Notes: generated from the letters alone by a model not told the origin. Numbered from the stretch's first letter, positions 34,729 through 45,989 are shown. The stretch: 64,000 bases of DNA from Hemibagrus wyckioides (GCF_019097595.1 NC_080713.1:12724199-12788198); one strand, 5' to 3'. A program made the numbers and translations.

Positions 34729-35705
34729 CTGAAAAGGGAGACACAATATACACAGACATCACTCAGTAAAAAAAAGTAAAATAAAATAATAACCTATTCT
34801 TTGTCTATAAATACATTACATAATACATTTGAACACTTATACTAGTTTTGCAATTTGCAGCTGCAGTTTTTACATTAAGTAACTTGTGTGTGCTTGCAAC
34901 AAGCTAACATTAACAACATACAGTCGACATAATAAGTCTACACCTGTAAAAATTGTAGATTTTAACAAAAAAATGTATTAAAATCTTCTGCAGATTTTAA
35001 CAAAAAATTAAGCCAAAATCAATCAGTCAGATCCATTTCTATATCCTTTACGCAAAGAAATATAAAAGTTCTAGGGTACAAAAAGAAAATGCTTACAGTA
35101 ACCTTGCTAAAAAAAATGTGTACACCCTTTTATAATGGGGCAGATGACTGTGCTTAGAATTAACCAGTAACATTCAAACTCATGTTCAAAAGGATTTATT
35201 ATGCACCTTTCACAACTGAAATTTTATTGACCCCAAATAAATATTATCTGTTTATTACCTTCATCCAACTGCTGCTGCCATTGGCTGTAAATATGTTAAA
35301 AAGTATGTACAGAATCTCATTTTCTAATGGTATCGATCAGAAGAGGGGTTCAGACAAATTTCTAAAATATTAGATGTACCATGGAACACTACAAAGGCCA
35401 TCATAAACTAATTGAAAAAAAAAAATGGGGCACCACAGTGACATTACCAAGAAGAAGGACATTTTGTCTCCAAAATTGTCTTCAAGAGGCAAGACAAATC
35501 AAGGAAAAATCAGGGAGGCTGCCAAATCCTATTGCAAAATTAAAGGAGTCACAGGGATATCTGGCAAGTACTGATCACTCCCTGCATGTAACAACAACCT
35601 CTCATATGCTTCACATTTTTGGGGATATGGGGCAGCATGGCAACTTGGAAGCCATTTCTCACACAAAAATTTTCAAGCCAGCCTAAATTTTGAAAAAAAC
35701 ATAAT

Positions 35706-35872
35706 AACATTTACATTTAACAGACACCAATATCCAGAGCAACTTACATTTTATACAGCTGAGCAACAGAGGGTTAAAGGCCATGCTCAGGGGCCCAGGA
35801 AACTCACAGGGATTCAAACTCACAACCTTCTAAAAAGTAGTCAAACACCTTAACCACTAAGCTACCACATCC
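35706..35872. repeat. Dispersed fish repeat (ACATTTACATTTAACAGACAC type)
   Basis: Contains GAGCAACAGAGGGTTAAAGGC, GATTCAAACTCACAACCTTC and CCTTAACCACTAAGCTACCA in the usual order of a very common fish interspersed repeat. The GGTTCGAAC-like box resembles a tRNA B box, but I do not call a tRNA-derived SINE on this alone. Confidence 0.65.
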
Positions 35873-36062
35873 CTCAAACTGTTGCAAAATTACCTCAAAC
35901 CAGGTTGCAAAATATGTTATAATCTGATTAGACCAAGTATAACTTTTAGCATGCACATATATCACAGCTAACAATTCATCCATTGAATGCCATACAAGCA
36001 TCATGCTATGGAACTGGACTGGGACTCTGGTCAAGATGGAGGGAATTATAGGTAGGTCCAAA

Positions 36063-37212
36063 TACACTATATTGCCAAAAGTATTCACTCACCCATCCAA
36101 ATAATCAGAATCAGGTGTTCCAATCACTTCACAGGTGTATAAAATCAAGCACCTAGGCATCCTAGGTGTTTTTACAAACATTTGTGAAAGAATGGGTTGC
36201 TCTCAGGAGCTCAGTGAATTCCAGCGTGGAACTGTGATAGGATGCCACCTGTGCAACAAATCCAGTTGTGAAGTTGTGTTTGGTAACGACAGCAACTCAG
36301 CCACGAAGTGGTAGGCCATGTAAACTGACGGAGCGGGGTCAGCGGATGCTGAGGCGCATAGTGCGAAGAGGTCGCCAACTTTCTGCAGAGTCAATCGCTA
36401 CAGACCTCCAAACTTCATGTGGCCTTCAGATTAGCTCAAGAACAGTGCGCAGAGAGCTTCATGGAATGGGTTTCCATGGCCGAGCAGCTGCATCCAAGCC
36501 ATACATCACCAAGTGCAATGCAAAGCGTCGGATGCAGTGGTGTAAAGCACGCCGCCACTGGACTCTAGAGCTCCATCTGGCAATCTGATGGACGAGTCTG
36601 GGTTTGGCGGTTGCCAGGAGAATGGTACTTGTCTGACTGCATTGTGCCAAGTGTAAAGTTTGGTGGAAGGGGGATTATGATGTGGGGTTTTTTTCAGGAG
36701 CTGGGCTTGGCCCCTTAGTTCCAGTGAAAGGAACTCTGAATGCTTCAGCATACCAAGACATTTTGGACAATTCCATGCTCCCAACTTTGTGGGAACAGTT
36801 TGGAGCTGGCCCCTTCCTCTTCCAACATGACTGTGCACCAGTGCACAAAGCAAGGTCCATAAAGACATGGATGACAGAGTCTGGTGTGGATGAACTTGAC
36901 TGGCCTGCACAGAGTCCTGACCTCAACCCGATAGAACACCTTTGGGATGAATTAGAGCGGAGACTGAGAGCCAGGCCTTCTCGTCCAACATCAGTGTGTG
37001 ACCTCACAAATGCGCTTCTGGAAGAATGGTCAAAAATTCCCATAAACACACTCCTAAACCTTGTGGACAGCCTTCCCAGAAGAGTTGAAGCTGTTATAGC
37101 TGCAAAGGGTGGACCGACGTCATATTGAACCCTATGGATTAGGAATGGGATGTCACTTAAGTTCATATGCGAGTCAAGGCAGGTGAGCGAATACTTTTGG
37201 CAATATAGTGTA
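36063..37212 (+). mobile_element. Tc1-like transposon, internally deleted copy
   Basis: TACACTATATTGCCAAAAGT at the left and ACTTTTGGCAATATAGTGTA at the right, TA-flanked: the same family as 14791-16041 but in the opposite orientation. It is 100 bp shorter because of internal deletions. It sits inside the older Tc1 relic, between its GTAGAGGGAATTATAGGTAGG-like and GTAAACCTTCCAGGCC-like parts. Confidence 0.92.
36192..37128 (+). pseudogene. Tc1-like transposase with two internal deletions
   Basis: Start at 36192 (MGCSQELSEFQRGTVIGC). After NKSSCEVV a deletion removes the end of the first helix-turn-helix, then [20 protein letters not shown] resumes at 36290. [20 protein letters not shown] is intact here, which shows where copy 1 is frameshifted. 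At about 36575 a second deletion removes the block containing the first catalytic Asp (WSDQS in the other copy). The frame resumes with [14 protein letters not shown] and ends with [18 protein letters not shown]. Without the first Asp it cannot be catalytic. Confidence 0.88.
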
Positions 37213-37704
37213 GGTCCACCTAAAGATAGGTCCACCTTTTTTGCCGTAAACCTTCCAGGCCTCTGTTAAACTGATGAAGATGAAGAAAGGTTTCACTTTC
37301 CAGAATGATAATGACCCAAACCACAAACCCAAACACTAAAAATTAATGTCTTCAAAAGGTGAAGATCAACATTTGGGATGGCCCAATAAGCAATTTGATA
37401 GATTTTTTTTCTTCTGTTTGGTATATCAGATTAAAGGTGGTTAAAATATGACATGATTCATTTTGGCTTTATTGTTTGCACAAAAACCTGCAAATTTATC
37501 AGGGCTGTGTGGACTTTTTATATTCAAAGTATCTCCACATACCATACTCATTAAGAAAAAACAAAAGACAGACAAAAAACAAAAGAAATGCTAATCTATG
37601 GCATTATTTATTTGTGTAAATTTATTTTTTTGCAGCTGTATAAAGATCTCTAAATAAACTAAATTACTAATTACTAAATTACTATATTACTTTAGTATTA
37701 TTAC

Positions 37705-38751
37705 CCTTTTCACAGTAGAAATTTTCTTTATGTTGGCAACAACAGTCTTATGTAGGGGCTTTTTCCAGGGAACTTTTGCTGGCTTCTCCATACACAGCTG
37801 AGGACATTGGTGACTGATAATTTTCCTTTGCATCAAAAATGGCTTGGGACATTTAGAGCTTGTGGCATCTCTGCATATTTTAGGGATTTTTTCATGGGAG
37901 TCTGTAAATGTATGTGCACTGTTGAGACGAGCTCTAAAATTCAGTGGGTGGTACGGGTCATCATCTCGACACAGTGACTTCCACAATGCCTCCTCTTCAT
38001 CTTCCGAGTTGACAGTCTCCATGGTTCCTTGCTCACTAGAATCTGAGCCACATGACACACTAGATGGTGCTGATAAGAACTCGTTTCTTTGCTGACTTGA
38101 TTCTGTTTGTGTTCTCTGTCTGTTAGCAACTGCACTGGATATACATGCTGTGAAGTGCAGTGGGTGGTAGGGATCATCTGAACACCTAAGAAGATCCCAG
38201 AGCCCATCACTATTCTCTCGCTCCCGATCTATAGAGGAACTATCTGAGCTGCCCCAGCTAAACTCACTATCTGAACTTTGACTTTTCAGCTTTAAACCTA
38301 ACAAATTACATTCCAATCCTGTACAGCAATCAATCTGGTCATGAACCTCCTTTCCATGAAGATTTGATGCACATTCTTCATCTACTCTACTCTCTAAGCC
38401 TTTATGAATATTCCAGTCAAATCTGTGTTTCCATGCAAACTGCTCACCTGCACACACATCTTCATTATCATTGAGACACTCAGTTGCGTGAGATACTAAA
38501 TTGTCCACCAGTGAGCAGCAGAGATCATCTTTAACAAGACTGGAGAGAACAGATCTGGAATGTGAGTTTAGGTTAAAAGGATCCTTGTTAAACCTTGACA
38601 GAGGACTTGGACCTGCCACTACAACATTATCGTTGCTTTTAAACAGTGATGACAACAGAAAACCTTCAGTATCACCATGGGCATTCCTCATATGCTGAAT
38701 ATGTTCTCCTGTGTCATCTGTGATGCGCAGGTGAACCTCGAATCGGAACAT
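37705..38751 (-). CDS. ppp1r15b: ppp1r15b, main coding exon
   Basis: 349 codons starting at the ATG (MFRFEVHLRITDD) that is the first triplet after the acceptor AAGTTTTCCAG; the upstream frame is stopped, so this start is well supported. Two copies of the PPP1R15 repeat are visible: LWDLLRCSDDPYHPLHFTA near residue 181 and LWKSLCRDDDPYHPLNFRA near 256. They match the LWNSFCxxDDPYNPLNF repeats of vertebrate PPP1R15B. Acidic Ser-rich stretches precede each repeat. The exon ends in a basic run leading into KR at donor GG|GTAATA. With the last exon the protein would have 417 residues, shorter than the roughly 700 of mammalian CReP, mainly at the N-terminus. The product is the constitutive regulatory subunit that brings PP1 to eIF2alpha-P and limits stress signalling. 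No frameshift or stop: this is the one intact host gene here. Confidence 0.92.
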
Positions 38752-39764
38752 CTGGAAAACTTAGCAACAAACAAAAGACCTTTAAATATGGACACAAGGT
38801 AACACAGTTTATTTTAAGGAACATATATTATAGTTTAAGAAGCTTTTATTCTATAAAGTCCAAACTAGACAACAAATATGACTAAATGCATTAACAGATT
38901 TGATAATTTATTAATTGCACTGTTATGCAAGGAGCTGAACATGAATTAATAATCTAAATCATCTATAAATCTTATGAATGTATAATTGGCAAATGTAATA
39001 CTGTAGATGTCAAATAATTTCTGCATACTACTACTGTAATGCTACATAATGTGTTCCATATTCTAGTATTCGTACACGTTACACTGTTAATGAATTAAAT
39101 TTAAAATCATATACTATTTAATAAAAGATTTATATTATTCATTTTTATCAGATGTAAAAGAATTATTTTGGTTTCAAGATGCAAGATACTGGACTATTGT
39201 TAGTCAACCTTTTTTGCTACCAGTGGATAGGATGCAAAATTGTTTTGCTTTTAATTAACCATAATAAATTCTGCGTTTTCAGTTAATCAGTTATTACAAG
39301 CTCTGAAAGTGATAAACCTTTGGTCACTTGATGCTACCTGGAATCCACAGTTATAGGGCCTTATATGTTTCCAGTTATACACTAGGTGCCTAATAAGACC
39401 TTGATTAACACCTAATATACATTCATTGATATTAATATATAAATAAATATATTAACTATTACATATCACAAATATATGCTTAATATGTGAGGTGTCCCTG
39501 TTCCAGAAACTATTCAACTGTTAGATAATCTTTTTTTCCTTAAGGCTATTGGTATATTAGGCTATTGACACAATTCAATATATTGTATTATTTTGCATAT
39601 TGGAATTTAATCATTTAATAAACAGTTAAATATTTAATTGGTACGAGTGAAGAAGAAACGATGAAGAGACAAATATGTATAAACAAATCTATATCTGACC
39701 ATGGTTTTTGTTTGTTCGTCGTTATTACATATTTATTATTTAAAGTACTTTTATACTTGCCTAC
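38752..39764 (-). other. ppp1r15b: ppp1r15b first intron
   Basis: About 1 kb, AT-rich, between donor GGCAG|GTAGGC (39765/39764) and acceptor TTTTCCAG (38752). No repeat family recognised. Confidence 0.65.
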
Positions 39765-40010
39765 CTGCCATTAAGCTGCAACAGATGACTTGAAGCATTA
39801 AGCGAACGTTTTCCCACAGTACTATCAGGATCTGTCTGGTCAACGGTAAAAGCGCCAGGCCGCTGTGGCTGAAGCGCTGCATCGCGCTTCCCTCTCTCGC
39901 TTTTCCAAAAACGCTTTCCATCTTCTTCACGCAGGTCAAAATGGTCAGGTGTCCTGATAACCCTTCCCGGTGGATTTTTCCTCACAGCGCCTTGTGGTTT
40001 GGTTTTCTAT
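39765..40010 (-). other. ppp1r15b: ppp1r15b 5' untranslated exon with upstream ORFs
   Basis: A more GC-rich block on the minus strand ending at a good donor. It contains at least two upstream ATGs (39985 and 39939) whose frames stay open across the donor and, once spliced to 38751, end 13 to 21 codons inside the main exon in other frames. The third frame has TAA just before the splice. Upstream ORFs controlling CReP/GADD34 translation are known in mammals. Whether these ATGs are in the mRNA depends on the transcription start, which is not visible; the right border is estimated. Confidence 0.5.
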
Positions 40011-40560
40011 CTTCAAAAAGAACATTTTTCTCTCGAGATTAGAAAACTCCGATAAAAAGTATTTCAAGCCATATTTTAAAGTATTGTCCGTTATAGCTTC
40101 AACGGCTTTATAAATCAGTCGCCTACAGAAGTAATCACTTCATTTGGCCACGGTGGTGTCACATGTTGAATATGTCCTTGATTTGCAGTTAACCACGCCC
40201 ATAAACTACAACAACTAACGCTTGTTTCACTCTGGATGTGCGAGCAGACCAGTGGCGCGGAATCAGAGCAGAAGCAGCGCGCACCCATTGTTTATTTACG
40301 CCGCAGAGATTGTATTGCGCAGCTGATCAGCTTGTGTACTGCAAATACAGGAGCTCGCATTACGTTCATTACGGTGTTAAAGTCAATGCATGTAGGAGGA
40401 AAATCTCTTCCAGATGCTTATTTTACCACTGCAGTTTATCTCATTTTAATATGTTGAATACACGCTGTTCTTGTATCCACACTGTTCTTGTTCTCTTTGT
40501 TTTTCGTGTAGTGCGAGTGGAAAGAAAAAGTCCATGGCTCGTTATCTGTTGCTAAGGTTA
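40011..40560 (-). promoter_or_regulatory. ppp1r15b: Probable ppp1r15b promoter region
   Basis: Upstream of the first exon, with higher CpG content (GGCGCGG, GCAGCGCGCAC, TTACGCCGCAG around 40250-40310) than its surroundings. No TATA box was assigned. A plus-strand open frame at 40236-40555 has no known motif and is probably chance in this CpG-rich block. Confidence 0.4.
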
Positions 40561-40896
40561 AGAAGGAGAATGAGAGACTGCTTTTGTTTATGGTCGCCAT
40601 CACTGAAAAAAAAAATTGTAAGATTTACCATATAAAATCCTTGTAACAATTTGCACACGCACATTTTAATTAATTTTTTACTGTTCTAAAGTTAAGTACA
40701 ACTCACCTTGTCATTATCAGGTAAAATCTACTTAATATTTAACTTAATGCTCATAAAGAAATTGAGTAAAAGTTACCTTATTATATTTAATTTAGAAATC
40801 AGAATTATTTAAAGTAATCAAGTAAAGTTAATTTATTGTGTTAACAACAGGAACGTTGCTTTTATCAAATTATTAAGTAAATCTTACTAATTACTA
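40561..40896. other. AT-rich flank of element C
   Basis: Contains CACTGAAAAAAAAAATTG at 40602, which resembles the start of a CACTG-ended MITE, but no matching right end was found. Otherwise featureless. Confidence 0.35.
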
Positions 40897-41132
40897 CACT
40901 GTAAAAATGATAACTTGAAACTGCTCGCCTTTATATGATTTTTAATTTAACTGAACAAAAAATATTTAATTGCATTGTAAGCTATATCAAACTAATTGCT
41001 TCAACTTACTTAACTAAATTTCTTGTTTAAAGCTGGTCTCAGTACATAATCTATGTTGGCAAAATACACAAACTGTAGTTGAAAGCTAGTTCAACTAAAC
41101 AGGCCAACTACTTTGCGCATGGGCAATTCTAT

Positions 41133-43097
41133 GGAATAAAATCACTGTCAAAAATAATTGTGCGTAATTCAGAAAATTTGTGTGTAATTCTGTTTTGTCT
41201 GAGTTGGATTCCAAATTCTACGGCCATGACAGTTTACAGATACGAGATTTTGTGTGTTTGTTACAGTACAACTCAAAAATGTATGACTATGACAGTTTAC
41301 AGACACAACGCTCGTTTTCACAACACCTCTGTTACATGGACATGTGAAATTACACCCACAAATGTAGTGTGTTAAACCACTGTCAAAAATACGTCATCAA
41401 GGCCACATGCACAGGCATTACTATCCGAGGGAAGATGAAACGATTCGGCGCATGTGCCCCGCCACCGTTTGGCACCACTGGCGCCAAGATTTTGACTTTT
41501 TTCTGTGCTTGCCTTGCATGCTACCTGGCTGTACTTGTGCTAAAAAGTGTCAATATCAGGGGCAATTCTAGAATTTTCATTTAAGGGAGGCTCAGCCACC
41601 AATGAGGGTATAATAGTAAAAAATAAAAATTAAATAATTAAATAAATAAAATAAAGGTTTGACTAACAGGGTAGGATGGTAAACTTATTGCAGCATTCCA
41701 CTGTATTGCATAGATGTGTATAACATTTGAGTACTGAACAAGCCCAATATGAGTCTTCCTGATCACACACACACACACACTTGTCCTCTGATCCTCGCTC
41801 TAAAACGCCGTGGTCTGCAGATTGAAGAATGCGCTGAAAGACGGGGAGGAGCCGAAGTCCGCCGTTTTCATATGAAATTTAAAGGGGACTGAGGAGATCA
41901 CCAATTTGTGTAGAGTTTATGGAGAATCGCAGAATTTTAGGAGGGCTGAGTAGAAATGTTAGGGGGGCTAAAGCCCCCCTAAAAATGGCCTAGCGACGCC
42001 CGTCAATATGCTTACTATAACTGTGAAAAATATAAATAACCTTAATCCTCAATTTCTACTTTTGAGTTTATTGACAGGTTGGAAGTGACCCTATTAAGCC
42101 CAAATATGCTTTCTATGTTGTCTTACAGATGTCTGAATAACTTCTTAGTACACTGCATATTAAAGGGGTCATTAAATGCATTTTATATCTTTACATTATG
42201 GCCCCCAATTATTAGTCATTAACAGTAGCATACATAAAAAGTGCTGCTATGAATAATAGCAGACATTTGAAAGTGTTCCTCCCTACAAAGTAGAATTGTA
42301 TATTAACTGATTAGATCAATATTTGGCATTGCATTATTATTCCGAAATATAGCAGTAAAAAAAATATGACATGAATGATGAAATGTTTTCAGGGAAAATT
42401 ATTCTCAAGTCAGTATACTGTAATATCTATCATCAGACAATGATTTATCATTATTTTTTTATACAGCGGTACTTCACTGGGGCTTGGCAGTACATCAACA
42501 GAACTCTCCCTTCATTTGCATGTTAAGGGGCATGCAGAGGAAAATTGTTATATCATATACGGGGTTATATCAAATTCTGGCATTTCAAAAAGGTGGCTAA
42601 CACAAAATTCCTATTTCAAACTGAGATGCGAACTGTGCAAATCGCAATTCTGAGAAAAAAAGTCAGAATCGTGAGATAAAAAGTCGCAATAATGGGAACG
42701 GGCTTCCATAGATGAGTGAGCGCTTGGCTGCTGATCTGCCATTTTGGCACCACTGGTTTAAAACGGTGGCAAGGCACATGCGCCGAATCGATTCATCTTC
42801 CCTCGGATAGTAATGCCTGTGCATGTGGCCTTGATGACGTATTTTTGACGTATTTTTTTCCATTCATGGGTGTAATTTTGCATGTCGTCCGCGTAACAGA
42901 GGTGTTGTGAAAACGAGCGTTGTGTCTGTAAACTGTCATAGTCGTACATTTTAGAGTTGTACTGTAACAAACACACAAAATCTCGTATCTGTAAACTGTC
43001 GTGGCCGTAGAATTTGGAATCCAACTCGGACAAAACACAGAATTACACACAAATCTTCTGAATTACGCACAATTATTTTTGACAGTGATTTTATTCC
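41133..43097. mobile_element. Foldback element with ~350-bp inverted arms
   Basis: The left arm (41133 to about 41480) and right arm (about 42750 to 43097) are inverted copies with high identity over about 350 bases. Both begin GAATAAAATCACTGTCAAAA read inward and both include GGCATTACTATCCGAGGGAA. CTAT occurs just outside each arm and may be the target duplication. The spacer is about 1.27 kb, of which 445 bp is a hAT MITE. No transposase frame. Open frames read from the arms (Met-Thr-Val-Tyr-Arg-type) are mirrored shadows of each other. Confidence 0.85.
41557..42001. mobile_element. hAT-type MITE with exact 8-bp target duplication GTCAATAT
   Basis: GTCAATAT at 41549-41556 and 42002-42009 flank a 445-bp unit starting CAGGGGCAATTCTAG and ending CCTAGCGACGCCC-like sequence. 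Near the right end AGGGGGGCTAAAGCCCCCCT is a hairpin. Non-coding. It is inserted in the spacer of the foldback element. Confidence 0.85.
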
Positions 43098-44373
43098 TAT
43101 ACATTCCTACTACATAGTTGAACGTGGTCTACAGATGCACTTTTGCAGGGGTTTTTGTACTCCATGCTTCTGCTAGGGTTTGTGTCCAGCATTTTGATAT
43201 CCCGCATGGTAAGAGATCTCTTCTCTTTAAGTGTGTATTTTGTTTAAAATTCTAGTCTGAAACTTTCAAATTTTAGTCTAGAAATTTTGGCTTTGCAGTA
43301 TTTTGTTTTTAATTTAACTTAATCGGTCGTGCTTTGGATATGCTTTCTTCACCCATCCCGTAGCTGCCAGTTAAGTAGGTTAGCTAACATGAAGTTAATT
43401 AAATAAACATAACTGTTAATTGTGGGTTTGAAAATTTTATTGTACTATCGCTATATGGAATATACCAGTGAGCACAGATTCTGATTACAATGCAAGGCGT
43501 TTTGGTCATTTAGTTAGTAATACACGCCGTTGTCAGCTCACATTACGTTGCTAGCAACAATCTTTATGGTGAGGGAGCCACTACTCGCCAGGGTCTGGAG
43601 TTGTGTCTTTAGTATGTTAACTGAGTTGGTAAGATTTTTTTTCGTGTTTACAGTCTAATGTAATTAATCTTGTTTCCTACATTGAAAGTTTTCATGTTTA
43701 TTTCACGCCAGAAATGTGGCTTCAAGTTAGCGCTTAGAAAACCGGGGGTGGGATGGAGAGAGAGAGAGGCAGAAGAGGCCGGGAGTGTGTCACGGGCCCG
43801 TGAAGCAGGCTGCGTGGTCACGCCACAGTTCTGTTTTGCAGTTCACATTATCATCCCTACCCTGGGACTGCCCTGGTGTCAGGGGCGCTCGTGTGGATTA
43901 GCACGTCATCTTTCTCAGGTCTATCTCCCTCCATCACTGACTGCGGTCATATTGGTCCCATTTATATGTTCGTATTTGCATCGTTTAAACTCTGAAGTAG
44001 CAAGTGTGCAAGTGTTTCTATTTCATGTATTTTTCTGAAAATCATAATAGTTCATTTGACCTCTGGTTAATACAAGTCCTGTAAAATGTGTGTGGGTGAG
44101 GGAGAGGGTAACAGAAGGTAACTGTACCCTAGCACAGAAAGTAGGTCCATCATATTAATTTATTTTTATTTATTTTCACTAAAAAGATCTTAAAGCACTA
44201 TGTCCACTAGACTAGCCAATCCTAATTAGCAACAGTTCGCTTATTGTTCAGCCAACATGACTGAACCCAAACATTTCAAAATTTTTGCCAAGTGAGTATG
44301 GACAGACAAATATGTATATATTCTTAGTACTGTTTCCCATAATCACCTAAAATAATGATACTCTCTCATTGCA
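43098..44373. other. Copy C 5' leader and intron
   Basis: No gene recognised. It ends at acceptor TCTCTCATTGCAG (44374), as expected before the zinc-finger exon. A donor-like GGTAAGAG near 43209 may end a leader exon. The open frame at 43670-44038 has no recognisable motif. Confidence 0.45.
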
Positions 44374-45250
44374 GTTATTCATTGAAGTGTTGTTTCTGCA
44401 GTTTTGTCAGCTCGAGTCAAGAAGGACTACTGAGGCACCATCGACTATGGCACGGAAGTGGAACCCACTGGTCCTGCATCTACAGTGACTGTGTGTGTAC
44501 CTTTAAAACAGCTGGTGCTTTAAAATCACACCTCAGCAGGTCACATTGCCAGACTGTAAAAAGAGACAAGACAAGAGACGTTGACCTTTTTTTGTGATTT
44601 ATGTGAGTTTAGAGAAATTTGTACTCAACGGACCTTTTTCACTCATCTTGGACAGCACTTAAAAAATCACGAGACTGTCAGTTGCCCCTTCCTGCAGTGT
44701 GAGTTTAAAACTAACAATCTAAAAAACTTTAGTTCACATAGACGTAGAGAGCATAGGAATACAAAGGAGATTAGAACTTGTTTAAAAGTGCATTCTGAAA
44801 ATGAAATCTGTGGCTCTGAGACTCATTAGCCATTAGCCAGCCATTAGATACATTTGTTGAGGTTGAGACACTACCAAGTGGTTCAAGCCAAGATTCAAAC
44901 GACAATAGAAGGGATGAGTATGTAGATGCTGAGACTCTTGAACATAAACTTGCATCTCTTTTTCTGTGCATGCAGTCAATATTGCATGTTTCTAAAAGTG
45001 CTGTACAGAAAATTGTTGAGGAATTGAGTGATATTTTGCACTTTACTAAAATTCATTCCCTTCAAAGAATTAAAGATGTGCTTACTGCATATATTATTGA
45101 AATAGATGATTCTACTGTTCAAAATATTAATGATTTTAATTGAAGCAGTATTCAATACAAATTTAAACTACTGAAGCAAAAGGTGTACTGTCCACTGATC
45201 ACAGGAGGAATCTATATTTTAAGGAGCACTTCCCTGTAATTGAGCCAACG

Positions 45251-45285
<35 letters not shown>

Positions 45286-45485
45286 AGGGGGCATGAAAAT
45301 TCCTTTGTGTATGTTTCAGTCATTAAGGTATTAATACCTTACATTAATAATTAATAATACACTTTATTGAGACAATCAGATTTCTCAGATAAGTTAGTGT
45401 TTTGGGTGTGCAAGAAGCAAGTATTTCCATAGGACTGATGAGTTTGAAGTTTGTAATCCTTTGGGAACATTTGCCAGCCAAGTTT
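44374..45485 (+). pseudogene. Gene 1 of copy C, N-terminal part: four C2H2 zinc fingers and start of transposase core
   Basis: Fingers: KCCFCSFVSSSQEGLLRHH (44385), SCIYSDCVCTFKTAGALKSH (44475), LCEFREICTQRTFFTHLGQH (about 44600, with the first Cys region disturbed by a frame change near 44590), and SCPFLQCEFKTNNLKNFSSH (44685). Further on are HKLASLFLCMQSILHVSKSA (44950) and PVIEPTEYI (45235), followed by a (TA)n microsatellite (45250-45284) grown within the coding sequence. HENSFVYVSVIKVL and a deleted form of the DEFEVCNPLGT block come last. The frame is broken near 44830, 45140 and 45350. At 45485 it is cut by the gypsy element. Confidence 0.7.
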
Positions 45486-45487
45486 CG

Positions 45488-45989
45488 CAGCAGAGGAGCA
45501 AAGGAGACATTGAAGCAATGAAATTAATTTAACATTTTTAACAAACAGCATACTTGATAACACAGAAATAATTCAGATTATGTGCATCCGCCCTTTTTTG
45601 TTCCTGTAAAATTAATGCAAAGTGCAATGCAATTAACATGTGCTTCAAGTTCACGGAGGACAGAAGTGAACAAACTTGATAAAAATACAAAAATCAAATA
45701 TTCATGAAAAATAATGTCACATATGTTTAAGATGACAGAATTAAATACAAAAGTAATTTAAAAAGGAAAAAGATGCAACTGGATTGATCAGAGCTCATTA
45801 GAAACCCACCTCTCCCATGCAGAGACAGTGCAGAAAGGGAAGAGGAGGAGCAAAGACAGGAAATTAAAACCAACATTGCAATCAGAAATTTAAAGGGAAA
45901 GGTACACACAGGCATATCAGGTACACATTTGAACATTTTTTGAGTAATTCTACATAAATGTAATGTATGTAATTTCCATACCTGTTACA
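45488..45989 (-). repeat. Gypsy 3' LTR, truncated
   Basis: Matches 49879-50380; the outer about 190 bases corresponding to 49694-49878 are missing. The inner end GTTACA at 45984-45989 abuts the polypurine tract. Confidence 0.88.

Larger units (their letters stand above)
34924..37540 (+). mobile_element. Old Tc1-like relic split by two later insertions
   Basis: The left end has CGACATAATAAGTCTACACC and the right end GTGTGGACTTTTTATATTC, degenerate inverted termini of a Tc1 family with a 'vacuum-cleaned' transposase. Interior matches: ACCATGGAACACTACAAAGGCC and GGCACCACAGTGACATTACC (35378-35450), GAGGCTGCCAAATCC (35514), and, beyond the insertions, TTCCAGAATGATAATGACCC (37299-37318), which translates as the QNDNDPKH catalytic block. 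Many indels; no usable frame. The insertions are 35706-35872 and 36063-37212. Confidence 0.75.
34729..37704 (-). other. ppp1r15b: ppp1r15b final intron, filled with Tc1 elements
   Basis: Begins at donor AAAAGG|GTAATA (37704) and ends at the acceptor before 34728, about 2.98 kb. It holds an old Tc1-like relic, a dispersed repeat and a younger Tc1 copy, so most of its length is transposon-derived. Confidence 0.85.

Noticed and set aside
35381..35686. 101-codon open frame
   Set aside because: It is a shifted reading of the old Tc1 relic and does not follow the transposase frame.
35706..35872. tRNA gene or tRNA-derived SINE
   Set aside because: Only a B-box-like GATTCAAAC is present; no A box at the right distance, no cloverleaf, no A-rich tail.
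40236..40555. Plus-strand open frames opposite the ppp1r15b promoter
   Set aside because: CpG-rich promoter DNA often has chance open frames; no motif is seen.
43670..44038. 122-codon open frame
   Set aside because: Lies in the leader/intron of copy C, with low-complexity Arg/Glu from a GAGA stretch. No family match.
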